Source of the DNA: an uncultured Rhodospirillales bacterium | GTDB taxonomy: Bacteria; Pseudomonadota; Alphaproteobacteria; Azospirillales; Azospirillaceae | Assembly (NCBI GenBank): GCA_903927615.1 | Contig: CAIYNU010000022.1 | Coordinates: 234,055 to 298,054 of the forward strand | Direction of reading: 5' to 3' | Length of the DNA stretch: 64,000 nucleotides | In this document: positions 45,834 through 58,384 of the stretch, in pieces | Position numbering within the stretch: the first letter of the stretch is position 1 | Layout: each line of letters starts with the position of its first letter | Notes under the pieces: model-generated | The model's database searches: none | What the model was told of the DNA's origin: nothing | Seen by the model: the letters and a program-made list of their open reading frames with translations, nothing else | Position numbers and translations under genes: made by a program

Positions 45834-47093
45834 TCAGGCCGCACACACTCCTTTAACGACGGCGGACCTCTCATCAGGGAGCGTCTCGTCCGGGGTCGCG
45901 ATCAGCGGCGGATCGCCCACCTCGATCCGGTGAATCTGATCGAACCCGTTGAAGCCGGTCCGCAGCACCGCCCCGTAGGCCCCGAGTTGGCCAAGCTCGA
46001 TCCAATCGCCCTCGGCCACATCGCCGGGCAATAGAAACGGGCCGTCCATGCGGTCGGCGCTGTCGCAGGTGGGACCGAACAGACCGAACGCCTCCAAGCC
46101 GCCGCCGGTCGCCGACCGGCCATTGCGGATCAGGCGACACGGGTAGCGGAAGTTCAGGGCCCCGGCGTCGGCAAGGGTCCCGTAGATGCCATCATTGATA
46201 TAGAGAAAGCGGCCCCGCCGTGCCAGCACCTGAACCACCAGCGACTGACCGGCCGCGACCAGCGCCCGTCCGGGCTCGCACCACACCGCGCAGGTCTCGG
46301 GCAAGGCGAGACGGGCCACGGCACCGTCGATGGCGGCGACGATGTCGGCCAACGGCGGCGGCACCGAGTCGGGATAGGCCACCGGAAAGCCGCCCCCGAC
46401 ATCGAAGATATCGGGGGCAACACCGGCCGCACGCACGACCCGCCCGGCCAGCGCCACCCCCCGCTCGTAGGCGGTGGGAGTCAGGCACTGGGACCCCACA
46501 TGAAAGCTGACCCCAACCCGAGCCGCCACCGCGCGAGCGGCGCCAAGCAAGCGCGTCGCCTCGGCGGGCGCCGCCCCGAACTTTCCCGAAAGGTCGAGCC
46601 GGGCCTCGCCTTTGGGGAGCGCCAGCCGAACCACCAGGCCCAGATCACGGGCATAGTCGGTTTCGTCCAAAATCTTGTCCAGCTCGGCTGAGGAATCGAG
46701 AACATACGTGCGGACGCCGTGGCAGGCAAACGCCTCCCGAATCGCCGGGCGGGACTTGACCGGATGCATGAAATGAATGCCCGCTTCGGGAAACAGGCGT
46801 CGAACCAGGCGGACCTCGGTCAAAGACGCGCAGTCGAAGTGGCGCACGCCCCCACGGACCAGGGCGTGCAACACCGCCGGATCGGGATTGCATTTTACGG
46901 CGTAGAGCACGGTACCGCGAAAGGCCGCGCAAAACCGCTCGGCCTCCGCGACCAAAGTCTCGGGTCGCAGACACAGCATGGGCTCGGTGGGCTGCGCGGC
47001 ATGCACCGCGGCATCCACCGAAAGACGGCTGCGAGTCCGGGCCCCGCGCCGGCGCAAGGGCACCACCGGATTCCGGAAGCATTCGATGTTCAT
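45834..47093 (-). CDS. PLP-dependent ornithine/diaminopimelate-type decarboxylase
   Basis: Fold-type III PLP enzyme of the ornithine/DAP/arginine decarboxylase family, 419 aa. The Schiff-base Lys is in LYAVKCNPDPAVL near residue 68; substrate and PLP motifs are HVGSQCLTPTAY, DVGGGFPVAYPDS, WCEPGRALVAAG, and LFGPTCDSADRMDG, where the second-subunit Cys replaces the DAP decarboxylase pattern and is like ornithine decarboxylase (CDGxD). Polyamine synthesis (putrescine) is the likely role, but lysine or a diamino acid is possible. GGGGGG precedes the ATG. It is oriented like the ABC operon but separated from it by 262 nt. Confidence 0.85.
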   Translation of the reverse strand: MNIECFRNPVVPLRRRGARTRSRLSVDAAVHAAQPTEPMLCLRPETLVAEAERFCAAFRGTVLYAVKCNPDPAVLHALVRGGVRHFDCASLTEVRLVRRLFPEAGIHFMHPVKSRPAIREAFACHGVRTYVLDSSAELDKILDETDYARDLGLVVRLALPKGEARLDLSGKFGAAPAEATRLLGAARAVAARVGVSFHVGSQCLTPTAYERGVALAGRVVRAAGVAPDIFDVGGGFPVAYPDSVPPPLADIVAAIDGAVARLALPETCAVWCEPGRALVAAGQSLVVQVLARRGRFLYINDGIYGTLADAGALNFRYPCRLIRNGRSATGGGLEAFGLFGPTCDSADRMDGPFLLPGDVAEGDWIELGQLGAYGAVLRTGFNGFDQIHRIEVGDPPLIATPDETLPDERSAVVKGVCAA

Positions 47094-47603
47094 TGCGCCC
47101 CCCCAACAGGCACAACGCCAACACAGCGGCGACCCTAGATGGACGCCGAACGGCTAAAATCAGCCAAACCGCAGTCAACGATCGTACAAACAATCGCGAT
47201 AGCTGCGGCTACAGTCGCTGTTGGGCCTGGAGGCGCCGCCTGATTTCAAGCGGCCAAGGCGGCAACCCTTGGGGAGCCAAAACTGCCCGGTAGGAAACGA
47301 CCATGTCCACCTCCCTTTCGGGTACCGGCCCACCAGCGACCGGCTTATCCAAAAAGGACGCGTTCGTCGTAGCATAACCCAGGCGGGCCATAGGCACGTG
47401 CGTGTGCGTCTCGGACTCAAAAATACGTCCTTTGCCGCTCAAGTCAATAGGCCTGCCTTGACCGAAATCCCGTCATTGAACCCAACACCGGTTGTGCATT
47501 GCGGTAATGGCAATCGGACTTTCCTTAACCGCCGCGCCTTGTTACACTTTTCCGGCGGCATCAGGTCTTGAACCCATCAGAAGGCCGCGTAGCGGGAGGA
47601 AGC
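47094..47603. other. Intergenic, decarboxylase to binding-protein gene
   Basis: A 510-nt gap between divergent genes. It contains the 31-codon frame listed separately. I see no clear promoter; GGGAGGAAGC at its right end is the ribosome site of the next gene. Confidence 0.5.
47209..47304 (-). CDS. Possible 31-residue small protein or leader peptide
   Basis: ATG at 47304 preceded by GGGAGGTG at 5 nt spacing, one of the best ribosome sites in the window. The peptide is MVVSYRAVLAPQGLPPWP followed by LEIRRRLQAQQRL: basic and soluble. It lies 115 nt upstream of, and in the same direction as, the decarboxylase gene. The same frame extends upstream to a TTG without a ribosome site. The coding call rests on the ribosome site alone. 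Confidence 0.3.
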   Translation of the reverse strand: MVVSYRAVLAPQGLPPWPLEIRRRLQAQQRL

Positions 47604-48824
47604 ATGATAAAGCCGCATCGCTGGATCATCGCCGGAGTCATGGCTGCGGTCTGGCTCGTGGTGCCGGTTTCACCGGTTGCCGCCGCCGATGTCCTCACCA
47701 TCGGATTTACCAACTCCGAGACCGGCGCCCTGAACGTCGATTCCATCGGCCAGCTGAACGGTTTCAAGTTGTGGCGTGATCAGGTTAACGCCAACGGCGG
47801 CGTCCACGCCGGGAGTAAATCCTATCAGGTCAATCTGGTGACGTACGACGACCAGTCCAAGCCCGACCGGGTTCAGCAGCTTTACGGTCGGTTGATCCTC
47901 CAGGACAATGCCGATTTTCTATTCAGCCCCTATTCCTCGGGCCTGACCGCGACCGCGGCGATTATTTCCGAGCAATACGGCAAGATCATGATCACCACCG
48001 GGGCCTCTGAAGATAAGACTTACCAACTGGGCAACAAGTACCTTTACGAAATGTACACTCCGGCTTCGGCCTATCTGACCGGCGCCCTGGATGCCTTGAA
48101 GACGGTCAATCCCAAGGCCCGAATCGCCATGGCCTATGCCGACGACGCCTTCGCCAAGGCCGTCGCCACCGCGACCCGGGTTTATGCCAAAGCCATCGGC
48201 ATGGATCTGGTCTTCGACGAGGCTTATGCACCGAACACCACCGACTTCGGTCCGCTGATCAATAAGATCATCAGCGCCAAAGCCGACGCCCTGATCGGCG
48301 GCGGTCACTACGCCGACGGCGCCACCCTGGCCCGTCAGGTTTACGACCACAAAGCGCCGCTTGATTTCGTCAGCTTGCTGGTCGCTCCGGACAGCCCGAA
48401 ATTCGCCACGCTCGGCGAGGCGGCAACCAATGTCACCGCCCCGTCCCAATGGGCCCCCCAGGCCACCTTCAAGCCCGATTTCGGCCCTGATCCCAAGGCG
48501 TTCGGCGACGCCTACCGCACGGCTTACGGCAGCGAGCCCAGTTACCACGCCGCGGGCGGCTACGCCGCCGGCCTGATCCTCCAGCATGCCATCGAGCAGG
48601 CCGGAACCCTCGATCAGGATCAGGTGGCCGCCAAATTGGATCAAACCAACATTGAAATCTTTTACGGCCATGTCCAATTCTTCACTGATCCCGGTCGACA
48701 TGGACTCCAAGCCGGCCATTCGATGGTGATCGTTCAATGGCAAAAGAAGGGCGGGCAACTGGTCAAAGAAGTGATCTGGCCAAAGGCCGGCGCCACCGCC
48801 CCCCTGGCCTACCCCTTACGCTAA
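47604..48824 (+). CDS. Branched-chain-amino-acid-type ABC substrate-binding protein
   Basis: Periplasmic binding protein of the LivJ/Peripla_BP_6 family, 406 aa. A cleavable signal peptide is evident (IIAGVMAAVWLVVPVSPVAAA, cut after AAA; shown in two parts: IIAGVMAAVWLVV and PVSPVAAA). The mature part starts DVLTIGFTNSETGALN and contains PYSSGLTATAAIISEQYGK and YAAGLILQHAIEQAGTL. GGGAGG stands 5 nt before the ATG at 47604. It heads the transporter operon livH-M-G-F and is separated from it by 152 nt carrying two large hairpins, so the binding protein is probably made in excess. The exact ligand (amino acid, amide or other) is unknown. Confidence 0.9.
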   Translation: MIKPHRWIIAGVMAAVWLVVPVSPVAAADVLTIGFTNSETGALNVDSIGQLNGFKLWRDQVNANGGVHAGSKSYQVNLVTYDDQSKPDRVQQLYGRLILQDNADFLFSPYSSGLTATAAIISEQYGKIMITTGASEDKTYQLGNKYLYEMYTPASAYLTGALDALKTVNPKARIAMAYADDAFAKAVATATRVYAKAIGMDLVFDEAYAPNTTDFGPLINKIISAKADALIGGGHYADGATLARQVYDHKAPLDFVSLLVAPDSPKFATLGEAATNVTAPSQWAPQATFKPDFGPDPKAFGDAYRTAYGSEPSYHAAGGYAAGLILQHAIEQAGTLDQDQVAAKLDQTNIEIFYGHVQFFTDPGRHGLQAGHSMVIVQWQKKGGQLVKEVIWPKAGATAPLAYPLR

Positions 48825-48843
48825 ACCAGCCGGCGCCCCTCTA

Positions 48844-48961
48844 GTGTTGTGACCGAGACGCTTCATACCCAATGATCGTGTCCCGGTCACAACACAACAC
48901 CAATAACAAGCTCGTGTTCCGGCCCGACGGGGAGGATCATCCGTCGGAGTCGGAACACGAG
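48844..48961 (+). promoter_or_regulatory. Two large hairpins between the binding-protein and permease genes
   Basis: First hairpin: GTGTTGTGACCG (48844-48855) and CGGTCACAACAC (48884-48895), 12 perfect pairs. Second: CTCGTGTTCCG (48911-48921) and CGGAACACGAG (48951-48961), 11 perfect pairs, with an inner stem CCGACGG / CCGTCGG. No T run. The second ends 16 nt before the livH-like ATG. Likely roles are mRNA stabilisation of the binding-protein message and reduced expression of the permease genes. Confidence 0.65.
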
Positions 48962-48976
48962 CCGGAAAGGCGTTTC

Positions 48977-49840
48977 ATGCTGGGACTCTTCGCCTCGATG
49001 CTTGACGGCGTTCTGGTCGGAGCCGTTTACGGGCTAGCCGCCAGTGGGTTGACGCTGATCTGGGGGGTGATGGACGTCATCAACCTCACCCATGGTGCCA
49101 TGGTCACCATGGGCATGTTCGGCGTTTATCTGTTGTTCACCGAAACCGGCCTTAACCCTTATGCCGCCCTGGTGCCAGTCGCTGCGCTCGGCTTCGTGGC
49201 CGGCGTGGTTGTTTATTGGACGGCGGTTCATCGGGTGGTCGGCCGGCCGCCGCTGATGAGCTTGCTGACCACCTTCGCCGTCAATCTGATGGTGATCGGC
49301 ACCGGAACAATTCTGTGGAGCACCAGCCCCTACAATGTAGACGTGAACCTGCCCGGGTTCAGTCTTGGCGATTACACGTTCACCGGCAACCATCTGCTCG
49401 CGGCACTGGCCGCGCTGATCATTGCCGGCGGGCTGTCACTGTTTCTGGGCCGAACCCGGTTGGGCAAAGCCATCCGCGCCGTCGCCGGCAACCGCATGGC
49501 CGCGGAGTTGATGGGGATTCCCTCCAGCCAAGTCCTGGCCCGAGCCTTCGGCATCGGCATCGCCCTCGCCGCCCTGGCTGGAGCCCTGATCGCCACACTG
49601 TTTCCGTTCACCGTGTTGTCCGGCGGCAGTTACGAACTCAAGAGTTTTGTGGTGACGGTGTTGGGCGGCCTCGGCAATCCCACCGGAGCCCTGGCCGGCG
49701 GCATTCTGCTGGGGCTGATGGAAGGCGGCTTGACCCCGTTCATCACGGTCAGTTGGATCCCGGTGATCGAATTCGCCCTGTTCGTGGCCGTCCTGATTGC
49801 CTTCCCCCACGGTCTGTTCGCCCGGAGGCCCCGGCGATGA
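48977..49840 (+). CDS. livH: Branched-chain-amino-acid-type permease LivH
   Basis: Inner-membrane permease of the LivH family, 287 aa, about eight membrane segments. YGLAASGLTLIWGVMDVINL, THGAMVTMGMFGVYLL and VLGGLGNPTGALAGG are family-typical. AAGG precedes the ATG at 48977; an ATG further upstream would put 35 hydrophilic residues encoded by the hairpin region before the first membrane segment. Its stop overlaps livM as ATGA. Confidence 0.92.
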   Translation: MLGLFASMLDGVLVGAVYGLAASGLTLIWGVMDVINLTHGAMVTMGMFGVYLLFTETGLNPYAALVPVAALGFVAGVVVYWTAVHRVVGRPPLMSLLTTFAVNLMVIGTGTILWSTSPYNVDVNLPGFSLGDYTFTGNHLLAALAALIIAGGLSLFLGRTRLGKAIRAVAGNRMAAELMGIPSSQVLARAFGIGIALAALAGALIATLFPFTVLSGGSYELKSFVVTVLGGLGNPTGALAGGILLGLMEGGLTPFITVSWIPVIEFALFVAVLIAFPHGLFARRPRR

Positions 49841-50799
49841 GCCCGAAAAAGCCCTTCTTCTGGGTACTGGTGGCCGTCATCGCGGTGTTTTTGGTGCCGG
49901 TCCTGACCAACAATGTCAGCTTGCGCGAAAGTCTGCTGCTGGCCGCGATCTACATCATCCTGACAAGCAACCTGAACCTGATGATCGGCTTCACCGGTTA
50001 CGTCAATTTCGGCAATATCGTGTTCTTCGGCCTGGGTGGCTATATCGGCCTTTATTTGGTCACCGCCGGGGGTTTGCCGCTGGTGGCTGCCGCGGCTCTG
50101 GCCGGCGCGGCGGTGGGCGCCATCGCACTGGTGTTAGGACTGGGTATTCTGCGATTGCGCGGGGCCTATTTCGCGCTCGCAACCATCGGCATCGTCGAAG
50201 CCATTCAAGCGTTCGTCGCCAATTTCGAGCCCTGGGGCGGTGCCACCGGCCTTTATCTGTCATTCCAGGCCTACCAGGCGTTGGGCGGCCCCCGGGAAGC
50301 CCTATGGACCGTCTATCTGTTACTGGTAGCGGTGATGGGGCTGTCCCTGTTTCTCTGCTACGCGGTCAAGAATTCCCGATTTGGTCTTGCTCTGTTTGCC
50401 ATCCGGGAAGACGAGGACACCGCAGCGGTGTTGGGCGTCCGAACACCGCTGTATAAGGCCACGGCCTATAGCCTGTCGGGCATTCTCCCGGCGATGGCCG
50501 GTGCCCTGTTTTTCTTCAAACAAGGGGTGATTCAACCTGAACAGGCCTTTGACCTGACCCTGTCTACCGAAGCCATCGTGATGTTGATGCTGGGCGGCCA
50601 GGGCACCGTCACCGGCGCCGCCCTCGGTGCCTTCCTCTACGAGCAATTCCGCGGCATTCTGCTGACATCGACGGTCTTTTCCAGCTTTCAACTGGTGATT
50701 GCCGGCGCCCTGCTGCTGGTGACGGTACTGTTCATGCCCGGCGGCCTGATGGGGTGGCTGCATCGGCGCTGGCCGCGACTGCGAAAGGTGTTGGAATGA
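49837..50799 (+). CDS. livM: Branched-chain-amino-acid-type permease LivM
   Basis: Second permease subunit, 320 aa, with about nine membrane segments. [41 protein letters not shown] and the C-terminal [18 protein letters not shown] are typical. The ATG at 49837 overlaps the livH stop; the longer frame upstream is read in another frame inside livH and is not real. Confidence 0.92.
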   Translation: MSPKKPFFWVLVAVIAVFLVPVLTNNVSLRESLLLAAIYIILTSNLNLMIGFTGYVNFGNIVFFGLGGYIGLYLVTAGGLPLVAAAALAGAAVGAIALVLGLGILRLRGAYFALATIGIVEAIQAFVANFEPWGGATGLYLSFQAYQALGGPREALWTVYLLLVAVMGLSLFLCYAVKNSRFGLALFAIREDEDTAAVLGVRTPLYKATAYSLSGILPAMAGALFFFKQGVIQPEQAFDLTLSTEAIVMLMLGGQGTVTGAALGAFLYEQFRGILLTSTVFSSFQLVIAGALLLVTVLFMPGGLMGWLHRRWPRLRKVLE

Positions 50800-51566
50800 G
50801 CGCATTGCTGGAAGTGACCGGTCTATGCAAGCATTTCGGCGGTCTGCGCGCGGTCGACGAGGTCTCGTTCACCGTTGAAGAGGGGGAAATTCTGGGTCTG
50901 ATCGGTCCCAACGGCGCCGGAAAGTCAACTCTGTTTAACTTGATCACCGGCGTGATGCCGCCGTCCGGCGGCCGGGTCCGCCTTGCGGGCACCGACATTA
51001 CCGGCTGGCCGCCCTACCGGGTGGTCCGATCGGGGCTGGCCCGCACTCACCAGATCGTCCGTCCACTCAATGACATGACCGTGCTGGACAACTGCACGGT
51101 CGGCGCCTGTTTTGGCAGTGAAACCCTGGGCCTGAGCCAGGCCCGCCGCGTTGCCGGCGAGATTTTGGAGCTGGTGGCCTTGGCTGACTGCCGCCACCGG
51201 CTGGCCTCCAGCCTGACCATTGCCGGCAAGAAGCGACTCGAAGTGGCCCGCGCACTATGCGCCCGACCGAAACTTCTGCTGTTGGATGAAGTTCTAGCCG
51301 GTCTCAATCCCACCGAGGTCGGACGCATGATCCAGGTCTTCCGGGCGCTGCGCAAAGGAGGAATCGCGATTGTCATGATCGAGCACTTGATGCAGGCGGT
51401 CATGAACCTCTCGGACCGGGTGGTCGTGCTGAACTTTGGCCGGAAGATCGCCGAAGGCCGACCTCACGAGGTGGCGACGGATGCCGGCGTGGTCGAAGCT
51501 TATCTCGGCGATCCCCATATCGCGGCCCGGCTCACCGGGCCCGTGAGTGACGGAGCGACGCCGTGA
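50796..51566 (+). CDS. livG: Branched-chain-amino-acid-type ABC ATPase LivG
   Basis: ATP-binding subunit, 256 aa. Walker [17 protein letters not shown], the family insertion [20 protein letters not shown], the degenerate signature [14 protein letters not shown], and Walker [16 protein letters not shown]. The ATG at 50796 overlaps the livM stop as ATGA; an ATG at 50754 would lie inside livM. Its stop overlaps livF. Confidence 0.93.
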   Translation: MSALLEVTGLCKHFGGLRAVDEVSFTVEEGEILGLIGPNGAGKSTLFNLITGVMPPSGGRVRLAGTDITGWPPYRVVRSGLARTHQIVRPLNDMTVLDNCTVGACFGSETLGLSQARRVAGEILELVALADCRHRLASSLTIAGKKRLEVARALCARPKLLLLDEVLAGLNPTEVGRMIQVFRALRKGGIAIVMIEHLMQAVMNLSDRVVVLNFGRKIAEGRPHEVATDAGVVEAYLGDPHIAARLTGPVSDGATP

Positions 51567-52279
51567 CCGAACCGATCCTGACCATCACCGATCTTGAAAC
51601 CGGCTACGGCGACGTTCAAGTGCTGTGGGGGGTTTCCCTACAGGTACCGGCCGGCCGCGTCACCACCATCATCGGTGCCAATGGGGCGGGCAAGACCACC
51701 ACACTATACGGGACCATGGGGTGGTTGCGTCCCTGGCGCGGCCGTATTGCGTTGAAGGGCGAGGACGTGACCCACCTGCCCGCCTGGGCCAAAACCCAAC
51801 GCGGCCTGGTGTTGATTCCCGAAGGACGCCAACTTTTCAACACCATGACCGTCGACGAGAATCTCGATATGGGAGCTTTTTCACCGCGCGCCCGCCGCGG
51901 CAGGGAGATCAACCGACAACGGGTATTTTCGCTATTCCCACGGCTCCAAGAGCGTCGCCGGCAACAGGCGGGCACTTTTTCGGGTGGCGAACAGCAAATG
52001 CTGGCGGTCGGTCGCGGCCTGATGGCCGAACCCGACGTGTTGATGATCGATGAATTGTCCCTGGGCTTGTCGCCACTCCTGACCCAGCAATTGTTCATCA
52101 CCTTGAAAACACTTAAGCAACAGGGCTTAACCATCGTGTTGGTCGAACAGAATGTCCATCTGGCCCTCGCGCTCAGCGACTATGCCTATGTGCTGGCCGA
52201 AGGCCGGGTCTTCGCCGAAGGCCCGGCCCACGAGGTGGCGACCCGCAGCGATATCCGAACCGCCTATTTGGGGCTTTAG
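51563..52279 (+). CDS. livF: Branched-chain-amino-acid-type ABC ATPase LivF
   Basis: Second ATPase of the importer, 238 aa. Walker A GANGAGKTTTLYG, signature TFSGGEQQMLAVGRGL, Walker B VLMIDELSLGLSP. The start is GTG at 51563, overlapping the livG stop as GTGA. It completes a five-gene transporter set (binding protein, two permeases, two ATPases). Confidence 0.93.
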   Translation: MTEPILTITDLETGYGDVQVLWGVSLQVPAGRVTTIIGANGAGKTTTLYGTMGWLRPWRGRIALKGEDVTHLPAWAKTQRGLVLIPEGRQLFNTMTVDENLDMGAFSPRARRGREINRQRVFSLFPRLQERRRQQAGTFSGGEQQMLAVGRGLMAEPDVLMIDELSLGLSPLLTQQLFITLKTLKQQGLTIVLVEQNVHLALALSDYAYVLAEGRVFAEGPAHEVATRSDIRTAYLGL

Positions 52280-52393
52280 GGCCATCGGTGACCAGGAATT
52301 TTGTCTCGGGCACGGCAAGTCCCGGCCGGTGCTGGCAATCCCAGCGGGTCCTGTGTTAGGAAGGGGCATGACGTTTCTCAGGGGAGATCCCAA

Positions 52394-52741
52394 ATGCGTA
52401 TGCTGGCCTTGGTTTTCGTCCTGCTCCTTGCCACGCCGGTCGTGACGGCACAGACCGCCCTGGCTCAAATCGGGACCGAAGCCCAATCGTCCCAGGAGAC
52501 GGTGGACAATGTTCGGACGCAGGTCCGTGGGGCGCTGAACGCAGCGCGTCAGTTTCTGGGAGGGTTCTTTGCCGATGCCAAAGAAACCCTGGGCATGAAT
52601 GACGAACAGCTGTTCGGTACCGGCGTCGGCATCCTGACCGGCTTGCTGGTTGCCGACATCGTCGGCTCGGGTGGGGTCGGAAGCGTCTTCTTCGCCGCCG
52701 CCGGTGGTTTGTTCGGCAAGTGGGTCACCACACCCAAGTGA
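52394..52741 (+). CDS. Secreted or membrane small protein of unknown function
   Basis: A 115-residue protein with a signal peptide (MLALVFVLLLATPVVTAQ, likely cut near TALAQ), an amphipathic helical part (QETVDNVRTQVRGALNAARQ), and a Gly-rich hydrophobic segment near the end (LTGLLVADIVGSGGVGSVFF). I do not recognise the family. GGGGAG lies 8 nt before the ATG at 52394; an ATG 93 nt upstream would mask the signal peptide. It stands between livF and carB. Confidence 0.65.
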   Translation: MRMLALVFVLLLATPVVTAQTALAQIGTEAQSSQETVDNVRTQVRGALNAARQFLGGFFADAKETLGMNDEQLFGTGVGILTGLLVADIVGSGGVGSVFFAAAGGLFGKWVTTPK

Positions 52742-52843
52742 TGGAAGCAAAAAGATCAACCCTCCCGCTCACCCGGCGCCGGCACGGTGGGGCTAGGCGG
52801 AACGGTCGGCGACCGTTATAAGGTGACAACCGGACGGAATTAC

Positions 52844-52875
52844 CCCCTCTTCCGGCAACGGAAGAGGGGTTTGTT
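52844..52875 (+). terminator. Intrinsic terminator or attenuator before carB
   Basis: CCCCTCTTCCG and CGGAAGAGGGG form an 11-bp perfect stem closed by a GCAA tetraloop and followed by TTTGTT. It ends the preceding small gene or acts as a leader element of carB, whose start is 30 nt downstream. Confidence 0.8.
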
Positions 52876-52904
52876 ATGAATCGTCCCCTGAGAAACTGGT
52901 CGCC

Positions 52905-56156
<3,252 letters not shown>

Positions 56157-56397
56157 GCGGAAGACTCAAGCTGTGATCGTGGGTTGCCGATGGGATGGCA
56201 ATCGGCCGAGAGCGGCTTTGGTGGTTCTGCCGGGACTCCCATAGCGACTGATTTCGCAGCAGGGCACCCGCCGGAGCAACAGATCGGACGGGTTGCCCTG
56301 CGTAATTGTTTTCAAGGTGGATGCCTGACGGTACCGATGCCAAACGCGGCGTCGGTACCGCTATCGGGTATCATGGAAAGGTGATGGACCGGGGACG

Positions 56398-56871
56398 ATG
56401 GAAAAAATCCCGATGACCGTGGCGGGCTACAACCGCCTGCAAGAGGAGTTGCGGCATCTGAAGTCAGTGGAACGGCCGGCCGTCATTAAGGCGATCGCCG
56501 AGGCTCGGGAGCACGGTGACCTTTCAGAGAACGCCGAATATCACGCTGCGCGCGAGCGACAAAGCTTCATTGAAGGCCGGGTTCTGGAATTGGAAGACCG
56601 GATCAGCCGCGCCGAGGTGATTGATGTCGCCAAGCTGTCAGGTAGTGCCATTAAGTTTGGCGCTACCGTGACCGTCGCTGACGAAGACACCGACGAGGAG
56701 TCAACGTTCCAGATCGTTGGCCAGGACGAGAGCAATATCAAGAACGGTTTGCTATCGATTACGTCGCCGCTGGCGCGGGCACTGATCGGTAAGACCGTCG
56801 GCGACAATGTCGAGGTCGCCACCCCCGGCGGCTCGAAGAGTTACGAAGTCGTCGCCGTCGTCTATCGTTAG
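56398..56871 (+). CDS. greA: Transcript-cleavage factor GreA
   Basis: RNA polymerase secondary-channel factor that rescues backtracked complexes. The N-terminal coiled coil has the acidic tip [20 protein letters not shown] (Asp and Glu that hold Mg2+), and the C-terminal FKBP-like domain ends [23 protein letters not shown]. The length of 157 aa is exact. carB-greA is a common order in alphaproteobacteria; the gap here is 240 nt. Confidence 0.97.
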   Translation: MEKIPMTVAGYNRLQEELRHLKSVERPAVIKAIAEAREHGDLSENAEYHAARERQSFIEGRVLELEDRISRAEVIDVAKLSGSAIKFGATVTVADEDTDEESTFQIVGQDESNIKNGLLSITSPLARALIGKTVGDNVEVATPGGSKSYEVVAVVYR

Positions 56872-56911
56872 TCGCACTCACACATCAGCGACATCCACGA
56901 CGGAAGCCACC

Positions 56912-56951
56912 AAGCGGGGGCCGGAGGCATGTGCCACCGGCCCCCGCTTTT
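56912..56951. terminator. Bidirectional terminator between greA and nfeD
   Basis: AAGCGGGGGCCGG and CCGGCCCCCGCTT form a 13-bp stem around a 12-nt loop; the plus strand continues TTTT. The genes converge here, so it likely serves greA first and nfeD from the other side. Confidence 0.85.
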
Positions 56952-56965
56952 GGCGTTGTGTCCTG

Positions 56966-57400
56966 TCAGGGCTTCTCCACCAACAGGCTCGCCCCGTCGG
57001 AGCCCGTGACCCTCACCGTTGTGCCCGCCGGTTGATCGCAGCCTTCGACCGTCCACAAGGTATCCCCGACAAACGCCCGCCCCCGTCCGTTGATGATGGG
57101 CGACTCGAGAACAATCAGCCGGCCAACATATTGTTCCCCACGGCGATTAATCGTCGGCCGATCCGAGTAGCCCGGTAAGCGTTTCAAAAATGGTCGCGTA
57201 AAAACCAGCGCGACCACCGCAAGGGCCGCGAATGCCAACAACTGCCCCTGCCAGGACAGGTCAGGCAAGACGAAAACGATCAACCCAACAACCAGTGCGG
57301 CGACCCCAAGCCAGAGGAAAAACCCGCTTTGAGCGAGCATATCCAAGGCTCCGAAAGCCGCCGCTACCACCCACCAATGCCAGAATTCGATTTCATTCAT
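56966..57400 (-). CDS. NfeD-family membrane protein
   Basis: A 144-residue short NfeD-type protein: two or three membrane segments at residues 8-70 (FFLWLGVAALVVGLIVFVL, LLAFAALAVVALVFTRPFL) followed by a C-terminal OB-fold domain (QYVGRLIVLESPIINGRGRA, DTLWTVEGCD, GTTVRVTG). Short NfeD proteins are partners of SPFH/stomatin proteins, and one is encoded 31 nt upstream in the same operon. Membrane quality or lipid-domain organisation is the family-level role; the exact function is unknown. Confidence 0.9.
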   Translation of the reverse strand: MNEIEFWHWWVVAAAFGALDMLAQSGFFLWLGVAALVVGLIVFVLPDLSWQGQLLAFAALAVVALVFTRPFLKRLPGYSDRPTINRRGEQYVGRLIVLESPIINGRGRAFVGDTLWTVEGCDQPAGTTVRVTGSDGASLLVEKP

Positions 57401-57430
57401 GGCAAGTCCTGATCACACCGAGCCGGACTG

Positions 57431-58384
57431 TTACGCGTGCGGCCGATGGTCCAAAGAGGTCTGCCCGCTGGAAAAGGCCTCCCGAGCGATCTCAGCAATC
57501 CCACCGAGCGCGCCAATAACGTTCGCCGCTTCCAGCGGCAGGAAAAGCACCTTCTGATTCGGCGCCGTCGCCACCGCCTTCAGCGCACTGACATACTGCT
57601 GGGCGACAAAGTAATTGATTGCCTTGACATCACCGTTGGTGATGGCCTGAGACATCAGGCGAGTCGCCTCGGCTTCCGCTTGGGCCTCGCGTTCCCGCGC
57701 TTCGGCATCCCGATAAGCGGCCTCGCGCCGACCTTCGGCCTGGAGAATAGCCGCTTGTTTCTCACCTTCCGCCCGCAAGATCGCCGCTTGCCGCTGGCCT
57801 TCCGCTTCAAGGATCGAGGCGCGACGATCCCGCTCGGCCTTCATCTGACGGGCCATACTGTCGACCAGATCGCGCGGCGGCTGGATATCGCGAATCTCGA
57901 TTCGCGTCACCTTAACCCCCCAGGGCGAAGTGGCGTCGTCCACCACATGCAGCAACTGGGCATTGATCTTATCTCGCTGGGATAGCAGCTCGTCGAGATC
58001 CATGGAGCCCATCACCGTCCGGATGTTGGTCATGGTCAGGTTCAGAATGGCCAGATGCATATTGCTGACCTCATACGACGCCTTGGCAGCATCCAGAACC
58101 GAGTAGAACACCACGCCATCGACCGTAACCATGGCGTTGTCCTTGGTGATGACCTCCTGAGACGGTACATCGAGGACGGTTTCCATCATGCTGATCCGAT
58201 GGCCGATCTTGTCGACCAGAGGCACGATCAAATGCAAACCGGGCGACAGTGTCCGGGTATAGCGGCCGAAACGCTCAACCGTATACTCCTTGCCTTGAGG
58301 AACGGTTTGAACGCCGAGCCAAACCAAGATCAACGCGAAGGCGAAGATCGCAACCGCAAAGAGCGTAAAACCGGTAAATTCCAT
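57431..58384 (-). CDS. SPFH/band 7 (stomatin, QmcA-like) protein
   Basis: A 317-residue protein with one N-terminal membrane anchor (FTLFAVAIFAFALILVWLG), an SPFH domain (VPQGKEYTVERFGRYTRTL, SPGLHLIVPLVDKIGHRISM), and a long Ala/Glu/Arg-rich coiled coil (REAAYRDAEAREREAQAEAE) ending in LFLPLEAANVIGALGG. I choose the ATG at 58384, preceded by GAGGGG at 6 nt; a longer frame adds 18 basic residues. Operon partner of the nfeD gene. Confidence 0.92.
   Translation of the reverse strand: MEFTGFTLFAVAIFAFALILVWLGVQTVPQGKEYTVERFGRYTRTLSPGLHLIVPLVDKIGHRISMMETVLDVPSQEVITKDNAMVTVDGVVFYSVLDAAKASYEVSNMHLAILNLTMTNIRTVMGSMDLDELLSQRDKINAQLLHVVDDATSPWGVKVTRIEIRDIQPPRDLVDSMARQMKAERDRRASILEAEGQRQAAILRAEGEKQAAILQAEGRREAAYRDAEAREREAQAEAEATRLMSQAITNGDVKAINYFVAQQYVSALKAVATAPNQKVLFLPLEAANVIGALGGIAEIAREAFSSGQTSLDHRPHA

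Noticed and set aside
49216..49836. Upstream extension of the livM frame
   Set aside because: Lies wholly inside livH in another frame; livM homologues begin at the ATG at 49837.
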